This document shows, piece after piece, positions 53,872 through 61,934 of a DNA stretch of 64,000 nt; position 1 is the stretch's first letter, and each line of letters opens with the position of its first letter. The notes beneath the pieces are model-generated. The model was not told where the DNA came from. It searched no databases and saw nothing but the letters and a program-made list of their open reading frames with translations. A program made the translations under genes and the position numbers. Source of the stretch: Flavobacteriaceae bacterium (GTDB lineage Bacteria > Bacteroidota > Bacteroidia > Flavobacteriales > Flavobacteriaceae); assembly GCA_022428005.1 (NCBI GenBank), contig JAKMDI010000022.1, positions 1 to 64,000 of the forward strand, read 5' to 3'.

Positions 53872-55218
53872 ATGAAACTCAGTCCATTAAATGCAATTTC
53901 TCCTATTGACGGTCGATATCGCAGCAAGACAAAAATCCTATCCCAATATTTTTCTGAAGAGGCATTAATCAAATTCCGGGTAAAGGTAGAAATTGAATAT
54001 TTTATCGCCCTGTGCGAGATTCCTCTCCCCCAACTTAAAAATTTAAATCCCAATATATATGAGGATTTGCGGAGCACATACAAACACTTTTCCGAGGAAG
54101 ACGCAAAAGAGATTAAGGAGATTGAAAAAACAACCAATCACGATGTAAAGGCAGTAGAATATTTTATAAAAAAGGAATTTGACAGGCTTGATCTTTCAAA
54201 ATATAAGGAATTCATTCATTTTGGACTCACCTCTCAGGACATCAATAACACGGCCATCCCACTTTCAATTAAAGAAGCAATTCACCAGGTTTATCTTCCT
54301 CATTTGAAAGAAGTACTGACCACTCTTTCCGCACTTTCCCAATCGTGTTCCGACGTACCCATGTTGGCAAGAACACACGGTCAGCCAGCTTCCCCCACCC
54401 TATTGGGAAAAGAACTGGCGGTGTTTTCTCATCGATTAGAAATACAAAAAACCAGCTTATTGCGGGTATCTAATGCCGCTAAATTTTCAGGTGCCACTGG
54501 AAATTTTAATGCCCATTATATCGCTTATCCTGACATCGATTGGAAAAAGTTTGGAAAAAAATTCGTCGAAGATCAATTGGGTTTAGATTATTCTTTTCCC
54601 ACCACCCAAATTGAACATTATGATAGCATTGCAGCCCTGTGTGATGCGCTCAGAAGAATTAACACCATTTTGATAGATTTCAACAGAGACATCTGGACTT
54701 ATATTTCGATGGATTATTTCAAGCAAGTCATCAAAGAGGGTGAGGTAGGATCCTCAGCAATGCCCCACAAAGTAAACCCCATAGATTTTGAAAATGCGGA
54801 AGGAAACTTGGGCATGGCCAATGCACTGTTGACTTTCTTTTCGACCAAGCTTCCTATCTCAAGGCTACAAAGAGATTTGACCGACAGCACCGTACTCAGA
54901 AACATAGGAGTTCCTTTTGGACATGTGCTTATCGCATTTAATTCTATTGTAAAAGGAATTAACAAGCTCAACTTTAATCCAACAAAAATAAACGCCGATC
55001 TGGAGGAAAACTGGTCCGTGGTGGCAGAGGCACTCCAAACCATTTTGAGAAGAGAGCAATATCCAAATCCCTATGAGGCACTCAAAGCACTGACGCGAAC
55101 GAATGAATCAATAGACAAAAGGGTAATACACCATTTTATAGACGGATTAGAAATCTCAGATACCGTAAAGGCAGAAATGAAGAAAATAACCCCTTCAAAT
55201 TACACAGGCATCGCCTGA
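53872..55218 (+). CDS. purB: Adenylosuccinate lyase
   Basis: The protein has 448 residues; cleaves adenylosuccinate and SAICAR in purine synthesis. The fumarase-superfamily signature is GSSAMPHKVNPIDFENAEGN. TTNHDVKAVEYFIK, HFGLTSQDINNTA and MLARTHGQPASPT hold the other active-site residues (His in HGQ, Ser in the signature loop). The 155 bases before it hold no gene that I can see. Confidence 0.96.
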   Translation: MKLSPLNAISPIDGRYRSKTKILSQYFSEEALIKFRVKVEIEYFIALCEIPLPQLKNLNPNIYEDLRSTYKHFSEEDAKEIKEIEKTTNHDVKAVEYFIKKEFDRLDLSKYKEFIHFGLTSQDINNTAIPLSIKEAIHQVYLPHLKEVLTTLSALSQSCSDVPMLARTHGQPASPTLLGKELAVFSHRLEIQKTSLLRVSNAAKFSGATGNFNAHYIAYPDIDWKKFGKKFVEDQLGLDYSFPTTQIEHYDSIAALCDALRRINTILIDFNRDIWTYISMDYFKQVIKEGEVGSSAMPHKVNPIDFENAEGNLGMANALLTFFSTKLPISRLQRDLTDSTVLRNIGVPFGHVLIAFNSIVKGINKLNFNPTKINADLEENWSVVAEALQTILRREQYPNPYEALKALTRTNESIDKRVIHHFIDGLEISDTVKAEMKKITPSNYTGIA

Positions 55219-55228
55219 TAGACTGCTG

Positions 55229-55780
55229 CTATATTCCTGCTTTTATCAGTTGATCTCCTCCTGGTAAATTCATTTTAGTGATCAATTTTGCGATCTTATC
55301 CATTTCAATTTCACCCTCAATCAGTAAAAGGATGGCCTCAATATTTTTCCCTTCAAGTTGGGCTTCAGGTACTTTATCAGCTATACCTTTTGAGAACATT
55401 AACAAACGATCTATCTCCTGTTTTTGATCATTTTCTTTGATATAAAGGATCAGTTCTGCATCCGATTCTTTCAGTGAAACCATGGAATCCAGTCCCTTTG
55501 CATCGGCCTCATTTTTTACCCATTGATCGATTTCATCACTGATGGACTCCGATCCGGTAATCAATGCCTTAAATAGTGTGATTCCACTGATCATCTCCAT
55601 TAGTGCATCAGACTCTGGGTCTCCTGTTGAGAGTGACATACTTCCCAATAACTGAAACATTTTAGGAGTGATGGTGATGGCACTGACCTCTTTATTGTTT
55701 TGGTATTTTTCAAAAATGGGCTGGGCCAATAACGAAAGAGGGGCAAGCATCAAAAATAATGTAACGAAAAACTTTTTCAT
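55229..55780 (-). CDS. DUF4252-type exported protein
   Basis: The protein has 183 residues with a signal peptide (cleavage about LLA-QP, residue 19). The sequence EKYQNNKEVSAITITPKMFQLLGS followed by a helical central segment and a beta-strand with ELILYIKEND-type residues matches the Bacteroidota DUF4252 family. Function unknown. Converges with purB (10-base gap) and is divergent from the S41 protease gene. Confidence 0.8.
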   Translation of the reverse strand: MKKFFVTLFLMLAPLSLLAQPIFEKYQNNKEVSAITITPKMFQLLGSMSLSTGDPESDALMEMISGITLFKALITGSESISDEIDQWVKNEADAKGLDSMVSLKESDAELILYIKENDQKQEIDRLLMFSKGIADKVPEAQLEGKNIEAILLLIEGEIEMDKIAKLITKMNLPGGDQLIKAGI

Positions 55781-55934
55781 AGCTGTTGGTTTGATATCAA
55801 ATGTAAGGAATCACTGAATTATAATGCTGATCTAAGGATACAAAATCGTTAGCTGGATTGTTAGACATCGGACATAGAACCGCCGAAAGTTGGTTATAAA
55901 TATGTAATTTAGCCTGCACATCTTAAATGCTATA

Positions 55935-57734
55935 ATGAAAATTTTAAGACATCCGATTTTAATCGTATTATCCGTTATTCTCTGGACTGCTTGTGCTAAG
56001 GAAGAGCCAACGACAGCGGAAACAAATCCCGTTTCGGAAAACTTACTCCCCAATATTGAAGAGGATCCCAACTTAGTGCTGGGCTCTTGGAATTTAACGA
56101 CAGTTAATTCAGCTAGTGATACTCAAACAATAGGTACTGCTTGTGAAGCAACCAACATTCACTTCCTTGAGGACAATGCTTTCTATCTCAACTATTTAGA
56201 CAAACGTATTAAGGGTAGCTATGAGATTATTGATTCTGTCAGTATTAATTTATCAAGTGGCACCAACTTAATTGGAAGTGTAAACCAGGTTATGGTTGAC
56301 GGTAATACACTTAATTTAAATATTGATATCGATGGAGCGTGCGCATCAACCTACAACGGCGAACGGTATTTTAGAATTCATCAATTTATCTGGGAATCAT
56401 TGAATGAGCTCTATTTGTGGCAGGAGGAAGTCCCAGCGCTCAATAATTCCAATGCACCAGGTTCCGCTGCTTACAGTCAACTCATTCAACCCTATCCAGA
56501 GCCCGAATCTTTTTTTGAATCGCTTAAACATGAAGACGATAAATACAGTATTATTCAGTCCAACTACGTGGATCTGGAAAACTCAATTAAGGGTATCGAT
56601 GCCAACAATGGCGTCAATTTTATCCTATCACGATATGGCGGTGACGACGATATTTTGGGGGTGGTAACCTATATTCTTCCCGAATCTGATGCAGCAGATA
56701 AAGACATTCAAAGAGGTGATGTTTTTATTGGAGTAAACGGCCAGTCCCTTAACATGAGTAACTATCGAGCATTGTTGTACGGTGATAATTTAGATTACAC
56801 CTTAAACATGGCCGATATCAATAATAATGTTATCAGTTCAAATGGAAAAAATATACCCCTGACCAAAACAGAGAATTTCCAATCCAACCCCATTCACATC
56901 CACAAAGTCATAGAATTGGGGGGATCCAAAGTTGGTTACCTGATGTACAACCAATTCGCAGATGGTTTTGACAATGCACTCAACGATGTTTTTGCGGACT
57001 TCAAAACAGAACAAGTAAACGAGGTCGTCATTGATTTGCGCTATAACGGAGGGGGGCTCACGCGCTCGGCCGTAAACTTGGCCGGGATGATCACAGGTCA
57101 GTTTGACGGTCAAGTATTTTCAAAATATATATGGAACACCAAATTGATGGAGTTCCTTAATCAGAACAAGGAGAGCTATGCCAGCTGGTTGGGAGAAAAC
57201 TTTACCAATGTTTTACGGGATGGTACGGCCATCAATTCTTTGAATTTAAATCGGGTTTATGTGATCACCTCAAATAGATCTGCTTCCTCCAGCGAATTGG
57301 TTATAAACGGATTGGCACCCTACATTGATGTAGTTCAAGTTGGAGATAATACCTATGGAAAAAATGTTGGGGGACCCTCTGCCGTTTATGATTATATCGA
57401 TAATAACCGGACAAAAAATCCAGACCATACCTATGCCATGTATCCCATGACTTTTTTTAGTGCTAACAATCAAGATTTTTATGACTATGCAGATGGATTG
57501 TCACCCCAACAAGGTTTACTATTAAAAGAAGACCTAACCAATTTGGGGGTCTTGGGAGATGTCACAGAACCTTTGCTTTCATTGGCATTGAATCATATCT
57601 CCGGAAATACGGCAGCAAGATCTGATTTTAGCTATCCTAATTTTCCCTTAGAAAACACGGTGGACGATCCTCATTTTCTCAGAGATCAACTGATCACCTC
57701 TTTAAAAGAATTCTCCCTAATCGATTTGGATTGA
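55935..57734 (+). CDS. S41-family C-terminal-processing-like protease lipoprotein
   Basis: The protein has 599 residues with a signal ending LWTAC (lipobox, about residue 20). Residues about 50-125 form a lipocalin-like small beta domain (LGSWNLTTVNSA). The PDZ-like part is around 250-310 (DIQRGDVFIGVNGQSLN). The S41 core includes VGYLMYNQFADGF, VNEVVIDLRYNGGG, and VITSNRSASSSELVINGL with the nucleophile Ser region and a downstream Lys in YGKNVGG. It is a periplasmic or surface peptidase; its substrate is unknown. It converges with the btuB-type gene, overlapping by 18 bases. Confidence 0.9.
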   Translation: MKILRHPILIVLSVILWTACAKEEPTTAETNPVSENLLPNIEEDPNLVLGSWNLTTVNSASDTQTIGTACEATNIHFLEDNAFYLNYLDKRIKGSYEIIDSVSINLSSGTNLIGSVNQVMVDGNTLNLNIDIDGACASTYNGERYFRIHQFIWESLNELYLWQEEVPALNNSNAPGSAAYSQLIQPYPEPESFFESLKHEDDKYSIIQSNYVDLENSIKGIDANNGVNFILSRYGGDDDILGVVTYILPESDAADKDIQRGDVFIGVNGQSLNMSNYRALLYGDNLDYTLNMADINNNVISSNGKNIPLTKTENFQSNPIHIHKVIELGGSKVGYLMYNQFADGFDNALNDVFADFKTEQVNEVVIDLRYNGGGLTRSAVNLAGMITGQFDGQVFSKYIWNTKLMEFLNQNKESYASWLGENFTNVLRDGTAINSLNLNRVYVITSNRSASSSELVINGLAPYIDVVQVGDNTYGKNVGGPSAVYDYIDNNRTKNPDHTYAMYPMTFFSANNQDFYDYADGLSPQQGLLLKEDLTNLGVLGDVTEPLLSLALNHISGNTAARSDFSYPNFPLENTVDDPHFLRDQLITSLKEFSLIDLD

Positions 57735-59588
57735 TATTCCCATCAGTACATTTCTGCCTCGGGTAGCATATTCTGGGATAATAACATATGCTGTGTCAAA
57801 AACATTGAATACACTCAAAAACAGATTCCCTTTAGGCTTTTGGATTCGATGATTCAGTTGTAAAGTAAAAAGGGAATAAGCCTTCATTTGCGTAACACTA
57901 TCGTTTGCCAATCGGTCTCCGCTGTATTGTCCGATCAGGTTGAGGTGTGTAGCAAGTGACAGGGGAAGATCCATCACCCCATTTATGGCGTGCTTAGGAA
58001 TACTCCTTAAATCCCCATCTGTCGTTTCGTTAAAAATATAATTAAGACGCGTTTTTACTTTTTGAAAAAGTTTAAAATCATAAGCTACTTCTACACCACT
58101 GTATTTAATATCTTCATCGGAATTTGCATATCTACCATAAGGATATCCATCTGCGGGTGGTCCAAAGATAAGTGTAGGGTCCTCTACTCGATTGAAATAA
58201 ACCGCGGAGAAATTATATTGATTGGTGCTGATCTCCGTTCCCAATTCAAAACCTAAATTATTTTCAGGCTGTAGGTTGACATTGCCATACGAAGGGTCAA
58301 ATAATTGATACAAGCCAGGTGGAATAAAGGCTTTGCTGTAACTACTTAATATTTTCATTTTAGCATCGGTATTAAGATCAAATGAAAAAGAGGGGTTAAT
58401 ACTGTATATCCAGTGGCCATCGTAAGTGCTGTGATCATTGTATCGAACACCAAAATTAAGGTTCAGTCCTGAAGGATCAAGGTAGACTGTATTCATGTAG
58501 AGGTCATATTGAGATACCTCGGGCTTGTGATCTGCTTCCATTGTTCCTCTGTTGTATTGTAGGCCAACAATGGTATAAAAATTATTATTGAAAATATACT
58601 TGTTGAAAAGATCAAAATTTAGATTATCACTTTTATATGACAAAAGGTAGGAATATTGGAAATCCCTTTCGTTTATTTGATAGCCTGCATTGAGATTTAA
58701 ACTTCCTCCCTCGTAATTATAAATTGAACTCAATGAAAAACGTTCCACCTCAGTTGTGTAAGAAAAATCTGACTGTTCATAGGGAAAGCTATTATCAAAA
58801 TCAGCTTCGATATTGTCCCTATTCCAATTGAATCTCAAATCAATTTTTGAAAATAATTCACCCGATAATCCAACATTGAAATTAACCTTTTTAAAAGGGT
58901 CTGCCTCCTCGCCTACAATGGCGGTCATATCATTACTAAAGCGCTCGGCATAGGCAAAATTATAGCCAAAGTCTTTTAGACCACCGCTGAATTGCACCCA
59001 ATGATTCCCCGCATTGAATCGGTTAATCGATTGATTGGAAACTTGTTCTGTGGCCCATGTTTTTCTGGCTGAGAGCGTGGGTTTTTCCGCTGGTTTTTTT
59101 GTGGTAATATTGATCACACCTGTTGCAGCTGAACTCCCGTAGAGGCTACTGGCGGCTCCTTTTATAATTTCAATTGAGGCTATCATTTCCATGCTCAATG
59201 AATTGATGTCAAAATCATTATCAATTCTAGAAGGGTCGGAAACCTTTACCCCATCGATTAAAATCAATACCTGGCGATTGCGCCCTCCTCGAATTGAAAT
59301 GGTACTTGGATTGTGACCAGAATTCAAATTTTTACCGATTACATCGATACCCAAATGGGTAGACAACAATATACCCAAGCCCAATCCAGAGAATTGCTCT
59401 ATTTGTTCTTGGTCAATTTTAACGACAGTCTTACCCGATTGAGATCTTTTCAAAGGAAATCTTGAATCGATCAAAACTACCTCCTCTAAGTAATTTATGG
59501 TAGACGAAGCAGCGTCAATCGATTGGTTTTGTCCCAGCAATACAAACGAAGGGAGCATTGCCCAAAAAAGGGCCGTAACACTTTTCAT
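57717..59588 (-). CDS. btuB: TonB-dependent outer-membrane receptor, BtuB-type (cobalamin)
   Basis: The protein has 623 residues with a signal peptide (cleavage about LLG-QN). The plug domain spans about 40-150 (QSGKTVVKIDQEQIEQ, STISIRGGRNRQVLILIDGV, IEIIKGAASSLYGSSAATGV), followed by a 22-strand-type barrel ending with an aromatic-poor but typical MGISIQID terminus. A cobalamin riboswitch in the leader (59655-59830) shows that vitamin B12 or a related corrinoid controls it and is the likely ligand. No other B12 transport genes lie beside it. Confidence 0.92.
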   Translation of the reverse strand: MKSVTALFWAMLPSFVLLGQNQSIDAASSTINYLEEVVLIDSRFPLKRSQSGKTVVKIDQEQIEQFSGLGLGILLSTHLGIDVIGKNLNSGHNPSTISIRGGRNRQVLILIDGVKVSDPSRIDNDFDINSLSMEMIASIEIIKGAASSLYGSSAATGVINITTKKPAEKPTLSARKTWATEQVSNQSINRFNAGNHWVQFSGGLKDFGYNFAYAERFSNDMTAIVGEEADPFKKVNFNVGLSGELFSKIDLRFNWNRDNIEADFDNSFPYEQSDFSYTTEVERFSLSSIYNYEGGSLNLNAGYQINERDFQYSYLLSYKSDNLNFDLFNKYIFNNNFYTIVGLQYNRGTMEADHKPEVSQYDLYMNTVYLDPSGLNLNFGVRYNDHSTYDGHWIYSINPSFSFDLNTDAKMKILSSYSKAFIPPGLYQLFDPSYGNVNLQPENNLGFELGTEISTNQYNFSAVYFNRVEDPTLIFGPPADGYPYGRYANSDEDIKYSGVEVAYDFKLFQKVKTRLNYIFNETTDGDLRSIPKHAINGVMDLPLSLATHLNLIGQYSGDRLANDSVTQMKAYSLFTLQLNHRIQKPKGNLFLSVFNVFDTAYVIIPEYATRGRNVLMGISIQID

Positions 59589-59628
59589 AAAATAAAATTA
59601 CGGGACTCAATATCCTTATCAGCAATCC

Positions 59629-59830
59629 AATACTTTATCCCCGAAGTATTCAATCACTGTGAATGGCAGGTATCCTGGCTCGCGTATTTCCAAAAACTTT
59701 CCAGATTGTATCAGTGGTAAAGAAATTATGGAAACCGTCACTATTTGGACTGAGCTTACAGTTGCGGGTACAGCATTGGCATTTAACCAATTTCCCTTTT
59801 CATTTGCATCGCAAAACCGAATCACATTAT
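59629..59830 (-). ncRNA. Cobalamin (AdoCbl-type) riboswitch upstream of btuB
   Basis: Read on the minus strand, the leader shows the two most conserved cobalamin riboswitch blocks in order. First is GCTGTACCCGCAACTGTAAG (59754-59773 region). About 70 bases later is the B12 box, CGCGAGCCAGGATACCTGCC (59665-59684). An upstream GGGAAATTGGTTAAATGCC segment (about 59778-59796) fits the aptamer's 5' part. A 7-base hairpin (AATACTT/AAGTATT, 59629-59650) between aptamer and start codon may be the expression platform; it has no T-run, so control is more likely at translation. Binding of B12 would lower btuB expression. Confidence 0.9.
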
Positions 59831-59852
59831 AAAATTAATAAATAATGCTCTC

Positions 59853-59907
59853 CAACTCATTTTATTATATTCTAAATATAACTTATGACAATTAAAAAAA
59901 TGAGTTG
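59853..59907. repeat. 11-base inverted repeat between btuB riboswitch and padR
   Basis: CAACTCATTTT (59853-59863) and its reverse complement AAAATGAGTTG (59897-59907) are separated by 33 AT-rich bases. It lies upstream of the riboswitch in the direction of btuB transcription, so it is not part of that switch. It may be an operator or a chance match in AT-rich DNA. Confidence 0.5.
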
Positions 59908-59947
59908 AAGGCTGAATTATATAAAATATAGTACCTTGTATTACATA

Positions 59948-59971
59948 ATAGTAAAAATTTTATTATATTTG
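59948..59971 (+). promoter_or_regulatory. Candidate padR promoter with overlapping operator
   Basis: TATATTTG (59964-59971) is an exact TAnnTTTG -7 match about 30 bases before the padR ATG. It overlaps an imperfect palindrome, ATAGTAAAA-a-TTTTATTAT (59948-59966, one mismatch per arm), placed where a PadR repressor would block transcription of its own operon. The AT-rich setting makes chance similarity possible. Confidence 0.45.
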
Positions 59972-60000
59972 AAACATAGAATAAAAATGTACCCTATATC

Positions 60001-60333
60001 ATGAAGATAGAAAACGCAAAGGCACAGATGCGAAAAGGAGTTTTAGAGTATTGTATCTTGTCTTTGATCAGCTCCAAAGATTTGTATACTTCTGAAATTT
60101 TATCTGCATTAAAAAAAGGAAAAATGTTGGTAGTTGAGGGCACTGTTTATCCCCTACTGAGCCGTTTAAAAAATGCAGAGCTCTTGACCTATCGCTGGGA
60201 AGAATCCAGTTCAGGGCCCCCAAGAAAATACTACTCAATCACCCCCGGGGGAAAATTGTTTTTAAACGAACTGGAATCCGCCTGGAGCTCAATGAACAAA
60301 GCTGTTAATACCATTACCAAATCTAAAATTTAA
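60001..60333 (+). CDS. PadR-family transcriptional regulator
   Basis: The protein has 110 residues; a winged-helix domain. KAQMRKGVLEYCILSLI, LYTSEILSAL and VEGTVYPLLSRLKNAELLTY (recognition helix and wing) with GPPRKYYSITPGGKLFLNEL are classic PadR motifs. Starts 5 bases before the PspC-domain gene ends its own frame boundary (gap of 4 bases to 60338), so the pair is one operon. PadR/PspC pairs like this are common in Bacteroidota and probably respond to envelope stress; the effector is unknown. Confidence 0.93.
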   Translation: MKIENAKAQMRKGVLEYCILSLISSKDLYTSEILSALKKGKMLVVEGTVYPLLSRLKNAELLTYRWEESSSGPPRKYYSITPGGKLFLNELESAWSSMNKAVNTITKSKI

Positions 60334-60337
60334 TCCC

Positions 60338-61357
60338 ATGAACAAAACTGTAAATATCAACTTGGCCAGTATTTTTTTTCAAATCGATGAAGATGCCTAC
60401 AAAAGTATAGATCAATACTTAAGGAAACTAAAAAGTACTTTTTCTAAAACAGAGGGCAGTGATGAAATAATGAAGGAGATAGAAGGTCGCATTGCTGAAT
60501 TATTCCAAGAATTCAAAAAACACAAAGACTATGTTATCAATCAAAACGACGTGTCTAAAATGATAGGAATTTTGGGAACCCCTGAAGACTTTCTTATGGA
60601 AGAAGAACCCAGTACAGAACAAAAACAAAATCCCACCGAAAAGAAACTTTTTCGAGATCCAGACGATCGCTATATCGGAGGTGTTGCTTCTGGGATAGCA
60701 CATTATTTTGCAATTGATTGCTTATGGATCCGTCTTTTATGGGTGCTTCTTACTTTTATATCAGGAGGAGTTTTTGTCCTCATTTACTTGGTTTTATGGG
60801 CATTGGTTCCAAAGGCAGAGACCACTGCAGACAAACTTAAGATGAAAGGGGAGCCCGTTGACATTGCCAATATCGAACGTAAAGTCAAGGAAGGGTTTGA
60901 AGAGGTAAAAGAAAAAATTAGCAGAGTAGATTATGAAAAAGCAAAATCTACTGCAAAAAAAAAATCCAAAAATTTCTTCAATTTTTTAGAAAGCCTTTTC
61001 AGGGTAGTGTTTAGAGTCATCTCCAAAATTATTGGAATTGTTTTGATGGTCAGTGCTTTAGTCGTTGTCATCACACTCAGCATTAGTTTTGCTTCTTTTG
61101 CTTTTTTTGGAAATATTGAATGGCCTTTGGTCGTTTTTGATCAATGGTACGAATTGAGCTTTTTCCCTCTCTGGGTCTTCCTACTATTGCTGCTGGTCAG
61201 TATTATCATTCCTTTTGTATTTGTGTTTATGCTTGGGGTTAAAATCATAAACCCCAAAGCAAAACCCTTTGGATATGTAGCAATATTTATGTTGAGTCTT
61301 TGGTTGGTCAGTATTCTTTTTATGGGCTTACTCGGGGCAAACGAATGCTTTGTTTGA
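60338..61357 (+). CDS. PspC-domain membrane protein
   Basis: The protein has 339 residues. The N-terminal soluble part (about 1-95: TVNINLASIFFQIDEDAYKS, EIEGRIAELFQEF, MIGILGTPEDF) is a form typical of these Bacteroidota proteins. A PspC domain follows (about 105-155: LFRDPDDRYIGGVASGIAHY and a membrane helix IRLLWVLLTFISGGVFVLIY). A charged coiled segment (about 170-215) leads to three or four further membrane helices at the C-terminus. Probably an inner-membrane stress or envelope sensor partner of the PadR regulator encoded upstream. Confidence 0.9.
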   Translation: MNKTVNINLASIFFQIDEDAYKSIDQYLRKLKSTFSKTEGSDEIMKEIEGRIAELFQEFKKHKDYVINQNDVSKMIGILGTPEDFLMEEEPSTEQKQNPTEKKLFRDPDDRYIGGVASGIAHYFAIDCLWIRLLWVLLTFISGGVFVLIYLVLWALVPKAETTADKLKMKGEPVDIANIERKVKEGFEEVKEKISRVDYEKAKSTAKKKSKNFFNFLESLFRVVFRVISKIIGIVLMVSALVVVITLSISFASFAFFGNIEWPLVVFDQWYELSFFPLWVFLLLLLVSIIIPFVFVFMLGVKIINPKAKPFGYVAIFMLSLWLVSILFMGLLGANECFV

Positions 61358-61414
61358 CATGACCTTATTAACAGTCAATGACTCAATGCCAAGGCTGAGG
61401 GCGTAAAGAAATAA

Positions 61415-61897
61415 TTAAACCTTGAATAGCTCTCTTTTGTGTAAGAAATAAAATGGGAAAATCAATAAAGCTGAAAAGATCAAATCCCCGAGAACAGTGT
61501 TAAAAAAGAAAGGAATCGCCAAAGCATAACACTGAATCAGTCCCTCAAGTGTTTGTGGATAATAGAGCAACCAAACACCAAAATTACTTACTATAAAAAA
61601 GATGACGGATGAAAGTAAGATTGTTCCTACATTTATTTTTTTGACAGTCATTCCCAACAAGGTAATTAACACAAAGGAAGCGTAAACGAAAGGTATTGTA
61701 GCATGCAATCCAATAATTAAATCTGAAATAAACAGACTTATCACAGGAATTGCAAAAACGATCCAACGATCGCTTAAACCTTTACTGGACAAAAGTGCTA
61801 TTGCCCCAAGGGGTGTAAAGTTGGGGGGATGGGGCAAAAACCTCGTCATAACTGCAAAAATAATGACTGATATTACAAATACATGCTTGTTAATCAT
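61415..61897 (-). CDS. DUF6580-type membrane protein
   Basis: The protein has 160 residues with about five membrane helices. The N-terminal RFLPHPPNFTPLGAIAL motif is the hallmark of a family annotated as DUF6580 putative transport proteins, which resemble the substrate-binding (S) components of ECF transporters. VSNFGVWLLYYPQTLEG and FFFNTVLGDLIFSALL are also typical. No ATPase partner is adjacent and the substrate is unknown. It lies 38 bases downstream of carB on the same strand. Confidence 0.8.
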   Translation of the reverse strand: MINKHVFVISVIIFAVMTRFLPHPPNFTPLGAIALLSSKGLSDRWIVFAIPVISLFISDLIIGLHATIPFVYASFVLITLLGMTVKKINVGTILLSSVIFFIVSNFGVWLLYYPQTLEGLIQCYALAIPFFFNTVLGDLIFSALLIFPFYFLHKRELFKV

Positions 61898-61934
61898 ACT
61901 TCTAAAATCACCCTGTAAAGATATGAAAAATCTC

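Noticed and set aside
59853..59907. Rho-independent terminator
   Set aside because: The arms are AT-rich, the loop is 33 bases, there is no GC stem with T-run, and no gene ends just before it.
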